Shown piece after piece: positions 13,470 through 21,684 of a stretch of 64,000 nucleotides of DNA (its first letter is position 1; each line of letters starts with the position of its first letter). Location: positions 3,281,856 to 3,345,855 of the forward strand of contig NZ_LZNS01000001.1 in the NCBI RefSeq assembly GCF_001984575.1, given 5' to 3'. The stretch is from Streptomyces sp. MP131-18 (lineage in GTDB: Bacteria; Actinomycetota; Actinomycetes; Streptomycetales; Streptomycetaceae). The position numbers and the translations under genes were made by a program. Under the pieces are notes generated by a model. The model was given only the letters and a program-made list of their open reading frames with translations, had not been told where the DNA came from and ran no database searches.

Positions 13470-14303
13470 ATGTCCCCAATCCGTTATCAAGGACGGCACC
13501 GAAAACCCCGGGCCTCCCGCACCAGCAGCCTCATACGCGGCGGCGTCCTCTCCGGCGTCGTGGGCACGGTCGCCGTCACCGGCGCCACGACCCCCGCCTC
13601 CGCCGACGAGAAGCCCGCCGAGTCCACCGGCGAACTCCCGGTGCTCGACACGGCACTCGCCCACGCCGACCGCGCGGCCCGCGCGACGCAGGCGTACGCG
13701 AGCGAAGCCGTCACCCAGGACAACTGGCAGCGCGCGCAGGACCGCGTCGTCTCCCGCGCCCAGGAAGCCGCCGCCGAGCGCCGCGCGGCCGCCGAGGAGG
13801 CGGAGCGCCGCGCCGAGGCCGAGCGCCGCGCCCAGGAGGCCGCCGCGGCAGAGGCCCAGGCGGCCGAGGAGGCGGCGGCCGCGGAGGCCGCGGCAGAGGC
13901 CACGACGTTCGCCGCGGCCGGGGAGGCTCCCGCCACCTCGGGCGGCGGCGGGAGCGGGAGCGCCATCGTCGACTTCGTCCGCGCGCAGCTCGGCGACGGC
14001 TACGTGATGGGCGCCTCAGGCCCCGGCTCCTGGGACTGCTCCGGCCTGGTCCAGGCCGCCTACGCGCAGGTCGGCGTCACGCTGCCGCGCACCGCCGCCG
14101 AACAGTCGGTGCTGGGCACCCAGGTGTCGCTCGACGCGCTCCAGGCCGGCGACATCCTCTACTGGGGCGGCGCGGGCAGCGCCTACCACGTGGCCGTCTA
14201 CACGGGGAACGGCACGTTCATCGGCGCCCAGAACCCCTCGACCGGCGTGGCCGAACACGACCTCGGCTGGGACGCCCCGACCGGAGCCGTCCGCGTCCTG
14301 TAG
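13470..14303 (+). CDS. Secreted NlpC/P60 cell-wall peptidase
   Basis: Predicted exported peptidoglycan endopeptidase, 277 residues. A basic N-terminus and hydrophobic core (LIRGGVLSGVVGTVAVTG) end at TTPASADE, a signal peptide. Residues about 60-165 are an Ala/Glu/Arg-rich coiled coil. The C-terminal 115 residues are the NlpC/P60 domain with catalytic Cys in WDCSGLVQAAY, His in YHVAVY and a third polar residue near IGAQNP. It probably cleaves D-Glu to diaminopimelate stem-peptide bonds during growth or hyphal remodelling. ATG 13470 gives a standard signal peptide; longer in-frame starts do not. Confidence 0.88.
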   Translation: MSPIRYQGRHRKPRASRTSSLIRGGVLSGVVGTVAVTGATTPASADEKPAESTGELPVLDTALAHADRAARATQAYASEAVTQDNWQRAQDRVVSRAQEAAAERRAAAEEAERRAEAERRAQEAAAAEAQAAEEAAAAEAAAEATTFAAAGEAPATSGGGGSGSAIVDFVRAQLGDGYVMGASGPGSWDCSGLVQAAYAQVGVTLPRTAAEQSVLGTQVSLDALQAGDILYWGGAGSAYHVAVYTGNGTFIGAQNPSTGVAEHDLGWDAPTGAVRVL

Positions 14304-14314
14304 AGCCCACGACC

Positions 14315-14361
14315 GGTGGCGCCGCGGGCCGCTCGTGCGCGGCCAGGCCCGCGGCGCCACC
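14315..14361. terminator. Bidirectional terminator hairpin between convergent genes
   Basis: A perfect 16-base inverted repeat (arms 14315-14330 and 14346-14361, core GGTGGCGCCGCGGGCC) with a 15-base loop. It sits between the ends of the NlpC/P60 gene and the convergent reductase gene. The right arm is the first unit of the tandem array described next, so each copy could pair with the left arm. Confidence 0.75.
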
Positions 14362-14476
14362 TTCACGCGGCCAGGCCCGCGGCGCCACCTTCACGCGGCC
14401 AGGCCCGCGGCGCCACCTTCACGCGGCCAGGCCCGCGGCGCCACCTTCACGCGGCTAGGCCCGCGGCGCCACCTTC
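14341..14476. repeat. 28-base tandem repeat, four exact copies plus a fifth inside the reductase gene end
   Basis: Units start at 14341, 14369, 14397, 14425 and 14453. The first four are identical. The fifth (24 bases) covers the last codons and stop of the convergent reductase gene and differs by C to T, which creates its TAG. The unit contains the arm of the terminator hairpin, so the array looks like a slipped or duplicated terminator arm. Copy number is likely variable between strains. Confidence 0.9.
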
Positions 14477-15723
14477 GTCAGGCCGTTGATCACGCGGTCC
14501 ATCGCGTCGCCGCCCGTCGGGTCCGTCAGGTTGGCCAGCAGCTTCAGCAGGAAGCGCATCAGCACCGGGTGGCTCAGCCCCCGGTCCGCCGCCACCCGCA
14601 TGATCGTCGGGTTGCTGATCAGCTGCACGAACGCCCGGCCGAGCGAGTAGTACCCGCCGTAGGTGTCGCGCAGCACCTTCGGGTAGCCCCGCAGCGCCAG
14701 TTCCCGCTGCGCGGGCGTCTGCCGCGCCAGCGCCTGGCTGACGACCTCGGCCGCGATCCGCCCGGACTCCATGGCGTAGGCGATGCCCTCGCCGTTGAAC
14801 GGGTTCACCAGGCCGCCCGCGTCGCCGACCAGCATCAGCCCGCGCGCGTAGTGCGGCTTGCGGTTGAAGGCCATCGGCAGCGCCGCCCCGCGGATCGGCC
14901 CCGTCATGTGCTCCGGGGTGAACTGCCAGTCCGTCGGGAGCGTTTCGCACCAGGTGCGCAGCACCTCGCGCCAGTCCAGCTCCTTGAACGAGGAGGAGCT
15001 GTTGAGCACGCCGAGGCCGACGTTCGACGTGCCGTCGCCCATGCCGAAGATCCAGCCGTAGCCGGGCAGCAGCCGGTCCTTGTCCGCCCTGCGGTCCCAC
15101 AGCTCGAACCAGGACTCCAGGTAGTCGTCGTCGTGGCGCGGCGAGGTGAAGTAGGTGCGCACCGCCACGCCCATGGGCCGCTTGGGGCTGCGGTGCAGCC
15201 CCATCGCGAGCGAGAGCCGTGAGGAGTTCCCGTCGGCGGCCACGACGACGGGCGCCGTGAACGTGACGCGCTTCTTCTCGTCGCCGAGCTTCGCCTCGAC
15301 GCCCGTGATGCGGCCGGTGCGCTCGTCGCGGACCGGACCCGACACGTTGCACCGCTCGTACAGCCGCGCGCCCGCCTTCTGGGCGGCGCGCGCCAGCTGC
15401 TCGTCGAAGTCGTCCCGCTTGCGGACCAGGCCGTAGTCCGGGTAGGACGCCAGCTCGGGCCAGTCCAGCTGGAGCCGCTGCCCGCCGCCGATGACGCGCA
15501 GGCCCTTGTTGTGCAGCCAGCCGGCCTCCTCGGACACGTCGATGCCCATGGCCACCAGCTGCTTCACCGCCCGCGGCGTCAGGCCGTCGCCGCAGACCTT
15601 CTCGCGCGGGAACGCGGTCTTCTCCAGCAGCGCCACCTCAAGTCCGGCCTGCGCGAGGTGGAATGCGGTCGCCGAACCGGCCGGTCCGGCCCCGACGACG
15701 ATCACATCAGCGGTCTCGGCCAC
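14455..15723 (-). CDS. Geranylgeranyl reductase-family FAD enzyme (MenJ-like)
   Basis: FAD-dependent reductase of 422 residues. The N-terminal dinucleotide motif is DVIVVGAGPAGSATAFHLA, followed by the family signature FPREKVCGDGLTPRAV. The second FAD motif, LMLVGDAGGLVNPFNGEGI, is near residue 290. In mycobacteria the related MenJ saturates one isoprene unit of menaquinone. Proximity to menG (45 bases upstream on the same strand) and to complex I genes supports menaquinone side-chain hydrogenation. Geranylgeranyl reduction for lipids is the alternative. Confidence 0.8.
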   Translation of the reverse strand: MAETADVIVVGAGPAGSATAFHLAQAGLEVALLEKTAFPREKVCGDGLTPRAVKQLVAMGIDVSEEAGWLHNKGLRVIGGGQRLQLDWPELASYPDYGLVRKRDDFDEQLARAAQKAGARLYERCNVSGPVRDERTGRITGVEAKLGDEKKRVTFTAPVVVAADGNSSRLSLAMGLHRSPKRPMGVAVRTYFTSPRHDDDYLESWFELWDRRADKDRLLPGYGWIFGMGDGTSNVGLGVLNSSSSFKELDWREVLRTWCETLPTDWQFTPEHMTGPIRGAALPMAFNRKPHYARGLMLVGDAGGLVNPFNGEGIAYAMESGRIAAEVVSQALARQTPAQRELALRGYPKVLRDTYGGYYSLGRAFVQLISNPTIMRVAADRGLSHPVLMRFLLKLLANLTDPTGGDAMDRVINGLTKVAPRA

Positions 15724-15768
15724 GTTGGCTCTCCCATTCGAAAGGGCGTGTCAGGGGTTGCGGGAAGT

Positions 15769-16470
15769 CTATGCACCGCGGGGTTTGACGCCCCGGTGCA
15801 GGGCGACGATGCCGCCCGTCAGATTGCGCCAGGCCACGCGGGACCAGCCGGCCCGCGTCAACCGCCCGGCGAGACCGGCCTGGTCGGGCCAGGAGCGGAT
15901 GGACTCGGCGAGGTAGACGTACGCGTCGGGGCTGCTCGACACGCGCGTGGCGACCGGCGGCAGCGCCCGCATCAGGTACTCGGTGTACACGGTGCGGAAC
16001 GGCGCCCAGGTGGGGTGGCTGAACTCGCAGACCACGAGCCGCCCGCCGGGTGCGGTCACCCGCAGCAGCTCGCGCAGCGCGGCCTCGGTGTCCTGCACGT
16101 TCCGCAGGCCGAAGGAGACCGTCACCGCGTCGAAGGCGCCGTCCCGGAACGGCAGCCGCGTCCCGTCCCCGGCGACGAACGGCATCCACGGCTTGCGCCG
16201 CTTGCCCTCCGTCAGCATCCCCAGGGAGAAGTCACACGGCACGGTGAACGCCCCGCGGGCGGCGAACGGCTCGGCCGAGGTGCCCGTTCCGGCCGCCAGG
16301 TCGAGCACGGTCTCCCCCGGCCGCGCCCCCACGGCCCGCGCCACCGCCTTGCGCCAGCGGCGGTTCTGCCCGAGCGCCAGCACGTCGTTGGTGAGGTCGT
16401 AACGGGCCGCCACGGCGTCGAACATCGCGGCGACTTCGCGGGGCTGCTTGTCCAGTGAGGCACGAGTCAC
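15769..16470 (-). CDS. menG: Demethylmenaquinone methyltransferase
   Basis: SAM-dependent C-methylation of demethylmenaquinone, the last ring step of menaquinone synthesis (UbiE/MenG family), 233 residues. Motif [17 protein letters not shown] binds SAM; family signatures include [26 protein letters not shown] and [19 protein letters not shown]. The start is GTG 16468-16470, ten bases after GGGGAG. The in-frame ATG at 16479 sits directly on that ribosome site and is less likely. It shares a strand and probably a transcript with the MenJ-like gene. Confidence 0.92.
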   Translation of the reverse strand: MTRASLDKQPREVAAMFDAVAARYDLTNDVLALGQNRRWRKAVARAVGARPGETVLDLAAGTGTSAEPFAARGAFTVPCDFSLGMLTEGKRRKPWMPFVAGDGTRLPFRDGAFDAVTVSFGLRNVQDTEAALRELLRVTAPGGRLVVCEFSHPTWAPFRTVYTEYLMRALPPVATRVSSSPDAYVYLAESIRSWPDQAGLAGRLTRAGWSRVAWRNLTGGIVALHRGVKPRGA

Positions 16471-16565
16471 GGTGCCCATTCTCCCCGATGCCCGATTACG
16501 CCGATCGGGCGACTTGCCGAATCCCGGGGTGAACCCTGCGCGCCCGGTCAACTACCGTGCGTGCC

Positions 16566-16910
16566 ATGACTCAGCTTTCCCGTGCCCTCGGCCTGGCCGG
16601 CGTGTCGGCCGGTGCCGTGCTGGCGTCCGCGGGCAGCGCGGCGGCCTCGCCCGTGCCCCAGATCGTCCCGATCGTGGCCGGCTCGACGGAGGCGGCCCTC
16701 GACCCGGCCCTCGACCTCCAGCTCGACCCCCTCGCCGGAACGGGCAGCGACCCGCTGGCGAACGGGGTGCGGACGCAGGTGGCCGACTTCCCCGCGCTCG
16801 GCACCGATGTCGTCACCGGCCCGCTGACCCGCGGCGCATCGGCGCGCGAGCTGCCGGGCGAGGTGATCGGGGGCCTGCTCGGCGGCCTGCCGGTGACCTT
16901 CCCGGCCTGA
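16566..16910 (+). CDS. Small secreted protein of unknown function
   Basis: 114 residues, divergent from menG. A signal peptide (LGLAGVSAGAVLASAGSAAAS) ends near residue 29. The mature part is rich in Ala, Asp, Leu and Pro, with no cysteine and no recognisable domain, and ends with a Gly/Leu stretch (GLLGGLPVTFPA). Small Ala/Leu-rich exported proteins of this kind are common in Streptomyces, but I cannot assign a function. Confidence 0.6.
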   Translation: MTQLSRALGLAGVSAGAVLASAGSAAASPVPQIVPIVAGSTEAALDPALDLQLDPLAGTGSDPLANGVRTQVADFPALGTDVVTGPLTRGASARELPGEVIGGLLGGLPVTFPA

Positions 16911-16943
16911 GGGCCGCGGCGCCCCGCGGCTGCCGCGCGCCGG

Positions 16944-17117
16944 TCACTCCTCGCGTTCCGCCTCCAGGCGCGCCACGCCCTCCTCGTAGGCGTCGACCTC
17001 GCGCAGCGCCGCCGCATGGTAGATCTCCGCGACCAGGCCCCGCGCGGTCCGCTCGTCGAGGGCGCCGCCCGCGCTCGCGAGGAGCCGTCTCGTCCAGGCG
17101 TCGATGAAGTCGTCCAT
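16944..17117 (-). CDS. Small hypothetical protein, 57 residues
   Basis: Begins MDDFIDAWTRRLLAS and ends in an acidic/basic helix (ALREVDAYEEGVARLEAERE). The composition is protein-like and probably all-helical, while the other frames here are not. It is convergent with the small secreted protein, and no domain is recognised. The 273 bases upstream (17118-17390) contain GC-rich inverted repeats but no gene I can support. Confidence 0.45.
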   Translation of the reverse strand: MDDFIDAWTRRLLASAGGALDERTARGLVAEIYHAAALREVDAYEEGVARLEAEREE

Positions 17118-17390
17118 GGGGCCATGTGACCGCAGGCCCCGGCCTTCCGCACCTCGGCCGGGCCGCGTGCGCGATTGCGACAGCCCTGTGACGAAATCCG
17201 TATTGAGCGGTCGTGCGGCGTATGACTTACTGGGGAGGTGGTGACTCTTCGTCCCGCCCGGGGGAGCGGGGGCGAAAGCCCGCACTTTATGCGGGGCGCC
17301 ACGAGGGCGGTAGGGGCGCCTTCGAAAATGCGTCACGGTGGCGGAAAAACGGCGCGATTCCCTGCCGGAAACGCGCGATAGGATTTCACG

Positions 17391-17813
17391 GTGACTACTG
17401 CGAGTTACACCTATGCCGAACGGAAATGGGCGGACACCGACGCCACGCTCGTCGTGCGCAAGGACGATCTCGACCCGCAGGCGGTCACGGCCCGGCTGGG
17501 CCTCGATCCGACGGCCACCCGGCTGCCAGGGCCCGCCCGCCTGCGCTCCGCGGGGGACACGTCCGGCCTGTGGCTCTACCAGTGCTCGACCGCGGCCCTG
17601 GGGCTGCCCGAGCAGATCGACCGCGTGGTGGACGCGGTCGAGGAGCGCGCCGGGGTCCTGCACGAACTGGCCGCGGAGGGGCACGAGGTGACGCTCACGG
17701 CCTTCGGATTCGTGGGCAACGGGTCAGTTCTCGAAATCATGCCGCAAACCGCATTGCGCATTGCGTCGCTCGGCATTCCGCTGGAGCTGCGCGTGAGCGG
17801 CAGCGAGCGATAG
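17391..17813 (+). CDS. DUF4279-like protein, first of a tandem pair
   Basis: 140 residues. The pattern DATLVVRKDDLDPQAVTARLGLDPTATRLPG followed by GLWLYQCS resembles DUF4279 (PF14106), an uncharacterised alpha/beta family sometimes seen near toxin-immunity genes. No signal peptide or membrane segment. GTG start. Ten bases separate it from a paralogue of the same size and pattern, so the pair probably arose by duplication and is cotranscribed. Confidence 0.6.
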   Translation: MTTASYTYAERKWADTDATLVVRKDDLDPQAVTARLGLDPTATRLPGPARLRSAGDTSGLWLYQCSTAALGLPEQIDRVVDAVEERAGVLHELAAEGHEVTLTAFGFVGNGSVLEIMPQTALRIASLGIPLELRVSGSER

Positions 17814-17823
17814 GGGAAGGGTC

Positions 17824-18285
17824 ATGTCAGGCAGCACCGCGCACGGTGCGGACCATTGGGAATCGCTCACCGCGACCCTCCTGATCACGAAAAGCGACCT
17901 GAATCCGGACGACCTCACGCAACGGCTCGGCACGCCCCCCGACTTCAGCCGCTCCGCGGACGCCGACGCAGGAGCGCGGTTCCGCGGCGGCGTCGGCTGC
18001 TGGGCGCTGCGCACCGCGGGGGACGACGTCCCCGGGGCGCTGGGCGCGCTGCTGCCCCGCGTCGCGCCGCTCATCGGGGAGTTGGCGGCGCTGCGCGCCG
18101 AGGGGCACCGGGTACAGATCAACGTGGCGGGCGGCATCGACCGCGGCCGCCGGCTGACGGTGCCGGGGGAGATCCTGGCCCGCGTGGCCGGGCTCGGCCT
18201 GCCGCTGTCGTTCACGACGGAGTCGGCCGCGGGCAACGGGACGGAGGAGTTCCTCGACTCCCTCGCACGCCCGGCGCGCACATAA
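17824..18285 (+). CDS. DUF4279-like protein, second of the pair
   Basis: 153 residues. The N-terminal pattern SLTATLLITKSDLNPDDLTQRLG parallels the upstream gene (LVVRKDDLDPQAVTARLG), as do the central CWALRTAG and the C-terminal AGLGLPLSFTT segments, though overall identity is modest. GGGAAGG precedes its ATG. It is cytoplasmic with unknown function. Confidence 0.6.
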   Translation: MSGSTAHGADHWESLTATLLITKSDLNPDDLTQRLGTPPDFSRSADADAGARFRGGVGCWALRTAGDDVPGALGALLPRVAPLIGELAALRAEGHRVQINVAGGIDRGRRLTVPGEILARVAGLGLPLSFTTESAAGNGTEEFLDSLARPART

Positions 18286-18411
18286 CGCTGCGGTAAAGCC
18301 GAAGGTACGCGGCCTTGACCGCGCAGAGGCCCGGCGACAACATTTCCGCTCACGACTCAACAAGCCGCTGACCACGGCCTGAGTTCCCGTGAGCACAAGG
18401 AGGTGCGTGCC

Positions 18412-19326
18412 GTGGCCGTCGCCCGAGGTGTCCGTGAACGCGAGACCGCCCCCCGATGGCGCGGCAGGGAGACCGGCGTCGCGCTCATCTTCCTGGCGCC
18501 CGCCCTGCTCGGCTTCATCGCCTTCTACGCCTGGCCGACCGTCCGCGGCGTGTACCTCAGCTTCACCGACTACGACCTGCTCACCGCGCCGGACTTCTCC
18601 GGCCTCGACAACTACCGCAGGCTGCTGACGGACGACGTCTTCTGGAACTCCCTGTGGGTCACCCTGAAATACGTCGTCCTCAACATCGGGGTGCAGACCG
18701 TCGTCGCGCTCGCGCTCGCCGTGCTCCTCCACCGGCTGACCCGTTCCACCGTGATCCGCGGCCTCATCCTGCTGCCCTACCTCATCTCCAACGTCGTCGT
18801 CGCCCTGGTCTGGTACTGGATGGCCGACTACAACCTGGGGATCATCAACCAGATGCTCGGCTGGGTCGGCATCGACGCCATCGGCTTCTTCGGCGACGAG
18901 GCGTGGGCCATCCCCACCATCGCGGGCATCAACGTCTGGCGTCACATGGGCTACACGGCCCTGCTGATCTTCGCCGGGCTCCAGACCATCAACCGCGACG
19001 TGTACGAGGCGGCGGCCGTGGACGGCGCCGGCGAGTTCCGCATCTTCTTCCGCATCACGCTGCCGCTGCTGCGGCCGGTGCTCGCGCTGGTGCTGGTGCT
19101 GACCGTCATCGGCTCCTGGCAGATCTTCGACACCGTCGCCGTCACCACCCAGGGCGGTCCCGTCGACGCCACCCGCGTGATCCAGTACTACATCTTCGAC
19201 CAGGCGTTCACCCGCTTCGACTTCGGCTACGCCTCGGCCATCTCGGTCGTCCTGTTCCTCATCCTCGCCGGGGTCGCCTTCGCGCAGCTCAAGCTGCTGC
19301 GCGCGGGCGAGTCCGACCAGTCCTGA
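18412..19326 (+). CDS. Carbohydrate ABC transporter permease (MalF type)
   Basis: First gene of a three-gene sugar-uptake operon, 304 residues with six predicted helices. The binding-protein-dependent EAA loop is YEAAAVDGAGEFRIFFRITLPLL, which contacts the ATPase. GTG 18412 is chosen because AAGGAGG lies eight bases upstream; an in-frame GTG at 18403 overlaps that ribosome site. No ATPase gene is linked, so a shared ATPase such as MsiK probably powers it. Confidence 0.9.
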   Translation: MAVARGVRERETAPRWRGRETGVALIFLAPALLGFIAFYAWPTVRGVYLSFTDYDLLTAPDFSGLDNYRRLLTDDVFWNSLWVTLKYVVLNIGVQTVVALALAVLLHRLTRSTVIRGLILLPYLISNVVVALVWYWMADYNLGIINQMLGWVGIDAIGFFGDEAWAIPTIAGINVWRHMGYTALLIFAGLQTINRDVYEAAAVDGAGEFRIFFRITLPLLRPVLALVLVLTVIGSWQIFDTVAVTTQGGPVDATRVIQYYIFDQAFTRFDFGYASAISVVLFLILAGVAFAQLKLLRAGESDQS

Positions 19327-19337
19327 AGGAGGCCACG

Positions 19338-20288
19338 ATGACCGCTGTCGTGCAGCCGGCCACCGGCGACCCCGCCGGTTCCGGCGCGCCGGGAGACGGG
19401 CCGGGCGGGCGGCCGCGCCGGAGTGCCGGCCGCCTGCTGGCCTGGCTCGTCCTGTTCCTCTTCATCGTCATCAGCCTGGCGCCGTTCCTGTGGATGCTGC
19501 GCACCGCGCTGTCCAACAACCGCACGCTGTTCACCGATCCGGACTCGCCGCTGCCCATCGACTTCACCTGGGGGCCGCTCGAGCGCGTGCTCGGCACGGC
19601 GACCACCGAGGAGGCGCAGGCGGAGGGCGGCTCCGGCGCGTCCCTCGAGTTCTGGACCTACCTGCGCAACTCGGTGATCATCTCCACGGCCATCACCGTG
19701 GGCCAGGTCTTCTTCAGCGCGCTGGCGGCCTACGCGTTCGCGCGCCTGCGCTGGCCGGGCCGCGACAAGGTGTTCTTCGCGTTCATCACCGCGCTGATGG
19801 TGCCGCCGGTCTTCGCGATGCTGCCGAACTTCGTGCTGATCAAGAACCTCGGCCTGCTCAACACCTACCCCGGCATCGTCGCGCCGTTCTTCTTCATGAC
19901 GCCGTTCGCGGTGTTCTTCCTGCGGCAGTTCTTCCTCGGCATCAGCCGCGAGATGGAGGAGGCCGCCATGATCGACGGCGCCGGCTACTTCCGGATCTTC
20001 TTCCGCATCATCCTGCCGATGAGTGCCGCGCCGATGGTCACGCTCGCCATCCTCACGTTCATCAACGCGTGGAACGAGTACTTCTGGCCGCAGCTCGTCG
20101 GCCAGGACGAGAGCGTCCGGCCGCTCACCGTCGCGCTCGCCGCGTTCCGCACCGCGACGCCCCAGACCGGGCCCGACTGGGCCGGGCTGATGGCGGCCAG
20201 CCTGGTGGCCGCGGTGCCGACCATGCTCCTCTTCCTCGCCTTCGGCCGGAAGATCGTCAACTCCATCCAGTTCACCGGCATGAAGTAG
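19338..20288 (+). CDS. Carbohydrate ABC transporter permease (MalG type)
   Basis: Partner permease, 316 residues with six helices. The EAA loop is MEEAAMIDGAGYFRIFFRIILP, and the protein ends with the family-typical KIVNSIQFTGMK. The ATG follows GAAGGAGG by six bases and lies 11 bases after the first permease. An unusually long first periplasmic loop (about residues 60-110) contains a Glu/Gly/Ser stretch. Confidence 0.9.
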   Translation: MTAVVQPATGDPAGSGAPGDGPGGRPRRSAGRLLAWLVLFLFIVISLAPFLWMLRTALSNNRTLFTDPDSPLPIDFTWGPLERVLGTATTEEAQAEGGSGASLEFWTYLRNSVIISTAITVGQVFFSALAAYAFARLRWPGRDKVFFAFITALMVPPVFAMLPNFVLIKNLGLLNTYPGIVAPFFFMTPFAVFFLRQFFLGISREMEEAAMIDGAGYFRIFFRIILPMSAAPMVTLAILTFINAWNEYFWPQLVGQDESVRPLTVALAAFRTATPQTGPDWAGLMAASLVAAVPTMLLFLAFGRKIVNSIQFTGMK

Positions 20289-20309
20289 GAAGTAGGAGGT
20301 GCGGCAGCG

Positions 20310-21650
20310 ATGCATCAGACCCGCGCATGGACGGCCGGCGCGGCGGCCGGCGCCCTCGTCCTGGCCGCCTGCGGTGGCGGCGCGGGCGCGGACGGCGGCT
20401 CGGAAACGGTCACGTACTGGCTGTGGGACGCCAACCAGCAGCCCGCCTACCAGCGGTGCGCCGACGACTTCGAGGCCGCCCACCCGGACATCGACATCGA
20501 GATCGAGCAGCGCGGCTGGGACAACTACTGGACCGGCCTGACGCTCGGCTTCGTCTCCGAATCCGCCCCCGACGTCTTCACCGACCACCTCTCGCGCTAT
20601 CCCGAGTACGTCACGCGCGACCTGCTGCTCCCGCTCGACGCTTACGTCGAACGGGACGAACTGCCGCTCGGCATCTACGAGGAGGGCCTGGCCGACCTGT
20701 GGATCGGCGAGGACGGCCACCGCTACGGCCTGCCCAAGGACTGGGACGCCGTCGGCCTCTTCTACAACAAGGACATGACCGAGGCGGCAGGCCTCACCGA
20801 GGAACAGCTGAACGGCCTCACCTGGAACCCGGAGGACGGCGGCACCTACGAGGACGTCATCGCCCGCCTCACCGTCGACGACAACGGCGTGCGCGGCGAC
20901 GAGCCCGGCTTCGACAAGAACAACGTGCGCACCTACGGGCTGTGGCTGGAGATGCCCGTCGACTACAACCACGGCCAGACGCAGTGGTCCATGTACGCCG
21001 TCGCCAACGGCTGGCAGGCCACCGACCGCAACCCGTGGGGCACCGCGTTCAACTACGACGACCCGGCGTTCCAGGAGACCATCGCCTGGTGGAAGGGCCT
21101 GGTCGACAAGGGCTACATGCCGAGCCTCGCCGCCCAGACCGGCCTGGAGTCCCCCGACCAGCTCGCCGCGGGCAACGCCGCCCTCATCACCCACGGCAGC
21201 TGGATGACCAGCTCGATCTTCGGCTACGAGGGCCTGAACGCGGGCATCGCCCCCACCCCGGTGGGCCCCACCGGCAGCCGCGCCAGCATGTTCAACGGAC
21301 TCGCCGACTCCATCTGGGCCGGCACGGACAGCCCCGAGGCGTCCTGGCAGTGGGTCAGCTACCTGGCGTCCCCTGCGTGCCAGCGGGTCGTCGGGGAGCA
21401 CCAGGTGGTCTTTCCCGCCATCACCGAGGCGTGGGAGACGGCGCAGGAGGAGTTCGCCGAGGACGGCATCGACGTGTCCCCGTTCACCGACCACGTCGAG
21501 GACGGCACCACGTTCCTCTTCCCCATCACCGGCAACGCCGGTGACATCGCGGCCCTCATGGTGCCCGCCCTGGAGGCGGTGATGTCGGGCCGGGCCCCGG
21601 TCGACTCGCTGACGGGGGTGAACGAGGAGATCAACGACCTGTTCCGGTGA
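20310..21650 (+). CDS. Sugar ABC transporter substrate-binding lipoprotein
   Basis: 446 residues. The signal peptide ends in a lipobox (LVLAAC) with lipidated Cys near residue 20. The mature protein has the family-1 solute-binding layout: TVTYWLWDANQQPAYQ at the start, APDVFTDHLSRYPEY, and YGLPKDWDAVGLFYNKDM for sugar-binding proteins. Trp and Tyr are abundant, as expected for stacking on sugars. The substrate is not predictable. AGGAGG lies upstream of the ATG, and the gene is third in the operon. Confidence 0.88.
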   Translation: MHQTRAWTAGAAAGALVLAACGGGAGADGGSETVTYWLWDANQQPAYQRCADDFEAAHPDIDIEIEQRGWDNYWTGLTLGFVSESAPDVFTDHLSRYPEYVTRDLLLPLDAYVERDELPLGIYEEGLADLWIGEDGHRYGLPKDWDAVGLFYNKDMTEAAGLTEEQLNGLTWNPEDGGTYEDVIARLTVDDNGVRGDEPGFDKNNVRTYGLWLEMPVDYNHGQTQWSMYAVANGWQATDRNPWGTAFNYDDPAFQETIAWWKGLVDKGYMPSLAAQTGLESPDQLAAGNAALITHGSWMTSSIFGYEGLNAGIAPTPVGPTGSRASMFNGLADSIWAGTDSPEASWQWVSYLASPACQRVVGEHQVVFPAITEAWETAQEEFAEDGIDVSPFTDHVEDGTTFLFPITGNAGDIAALMVPALEAVMSGRAPVDSLTGVNEEINDLFR

Positions 21651-21653
21651 GGT

Positions 21654-21673
21654 CCGGCCGGTGCACCGGCCGG
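21654..21673. terminator. Bidirectional terminator palindrome
   Basis: CCGGCCGGTGCACCGGCCGG, a perfect 20-base palindrome four bases after the binding-protein stop and 12 bases from the end of convergent mqnC. It probably ends both transcripts. Confidence 0.6.
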
Positions 21674-21684
21674 GGGCACCGGCC

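Noticed and set aside
19227..21494. Long minus-strand open frame opposite the sugar ABC operon
   Set aside because: Shadow frame; the plus strand has clear permease and binding-protein genes with ribosome sites.
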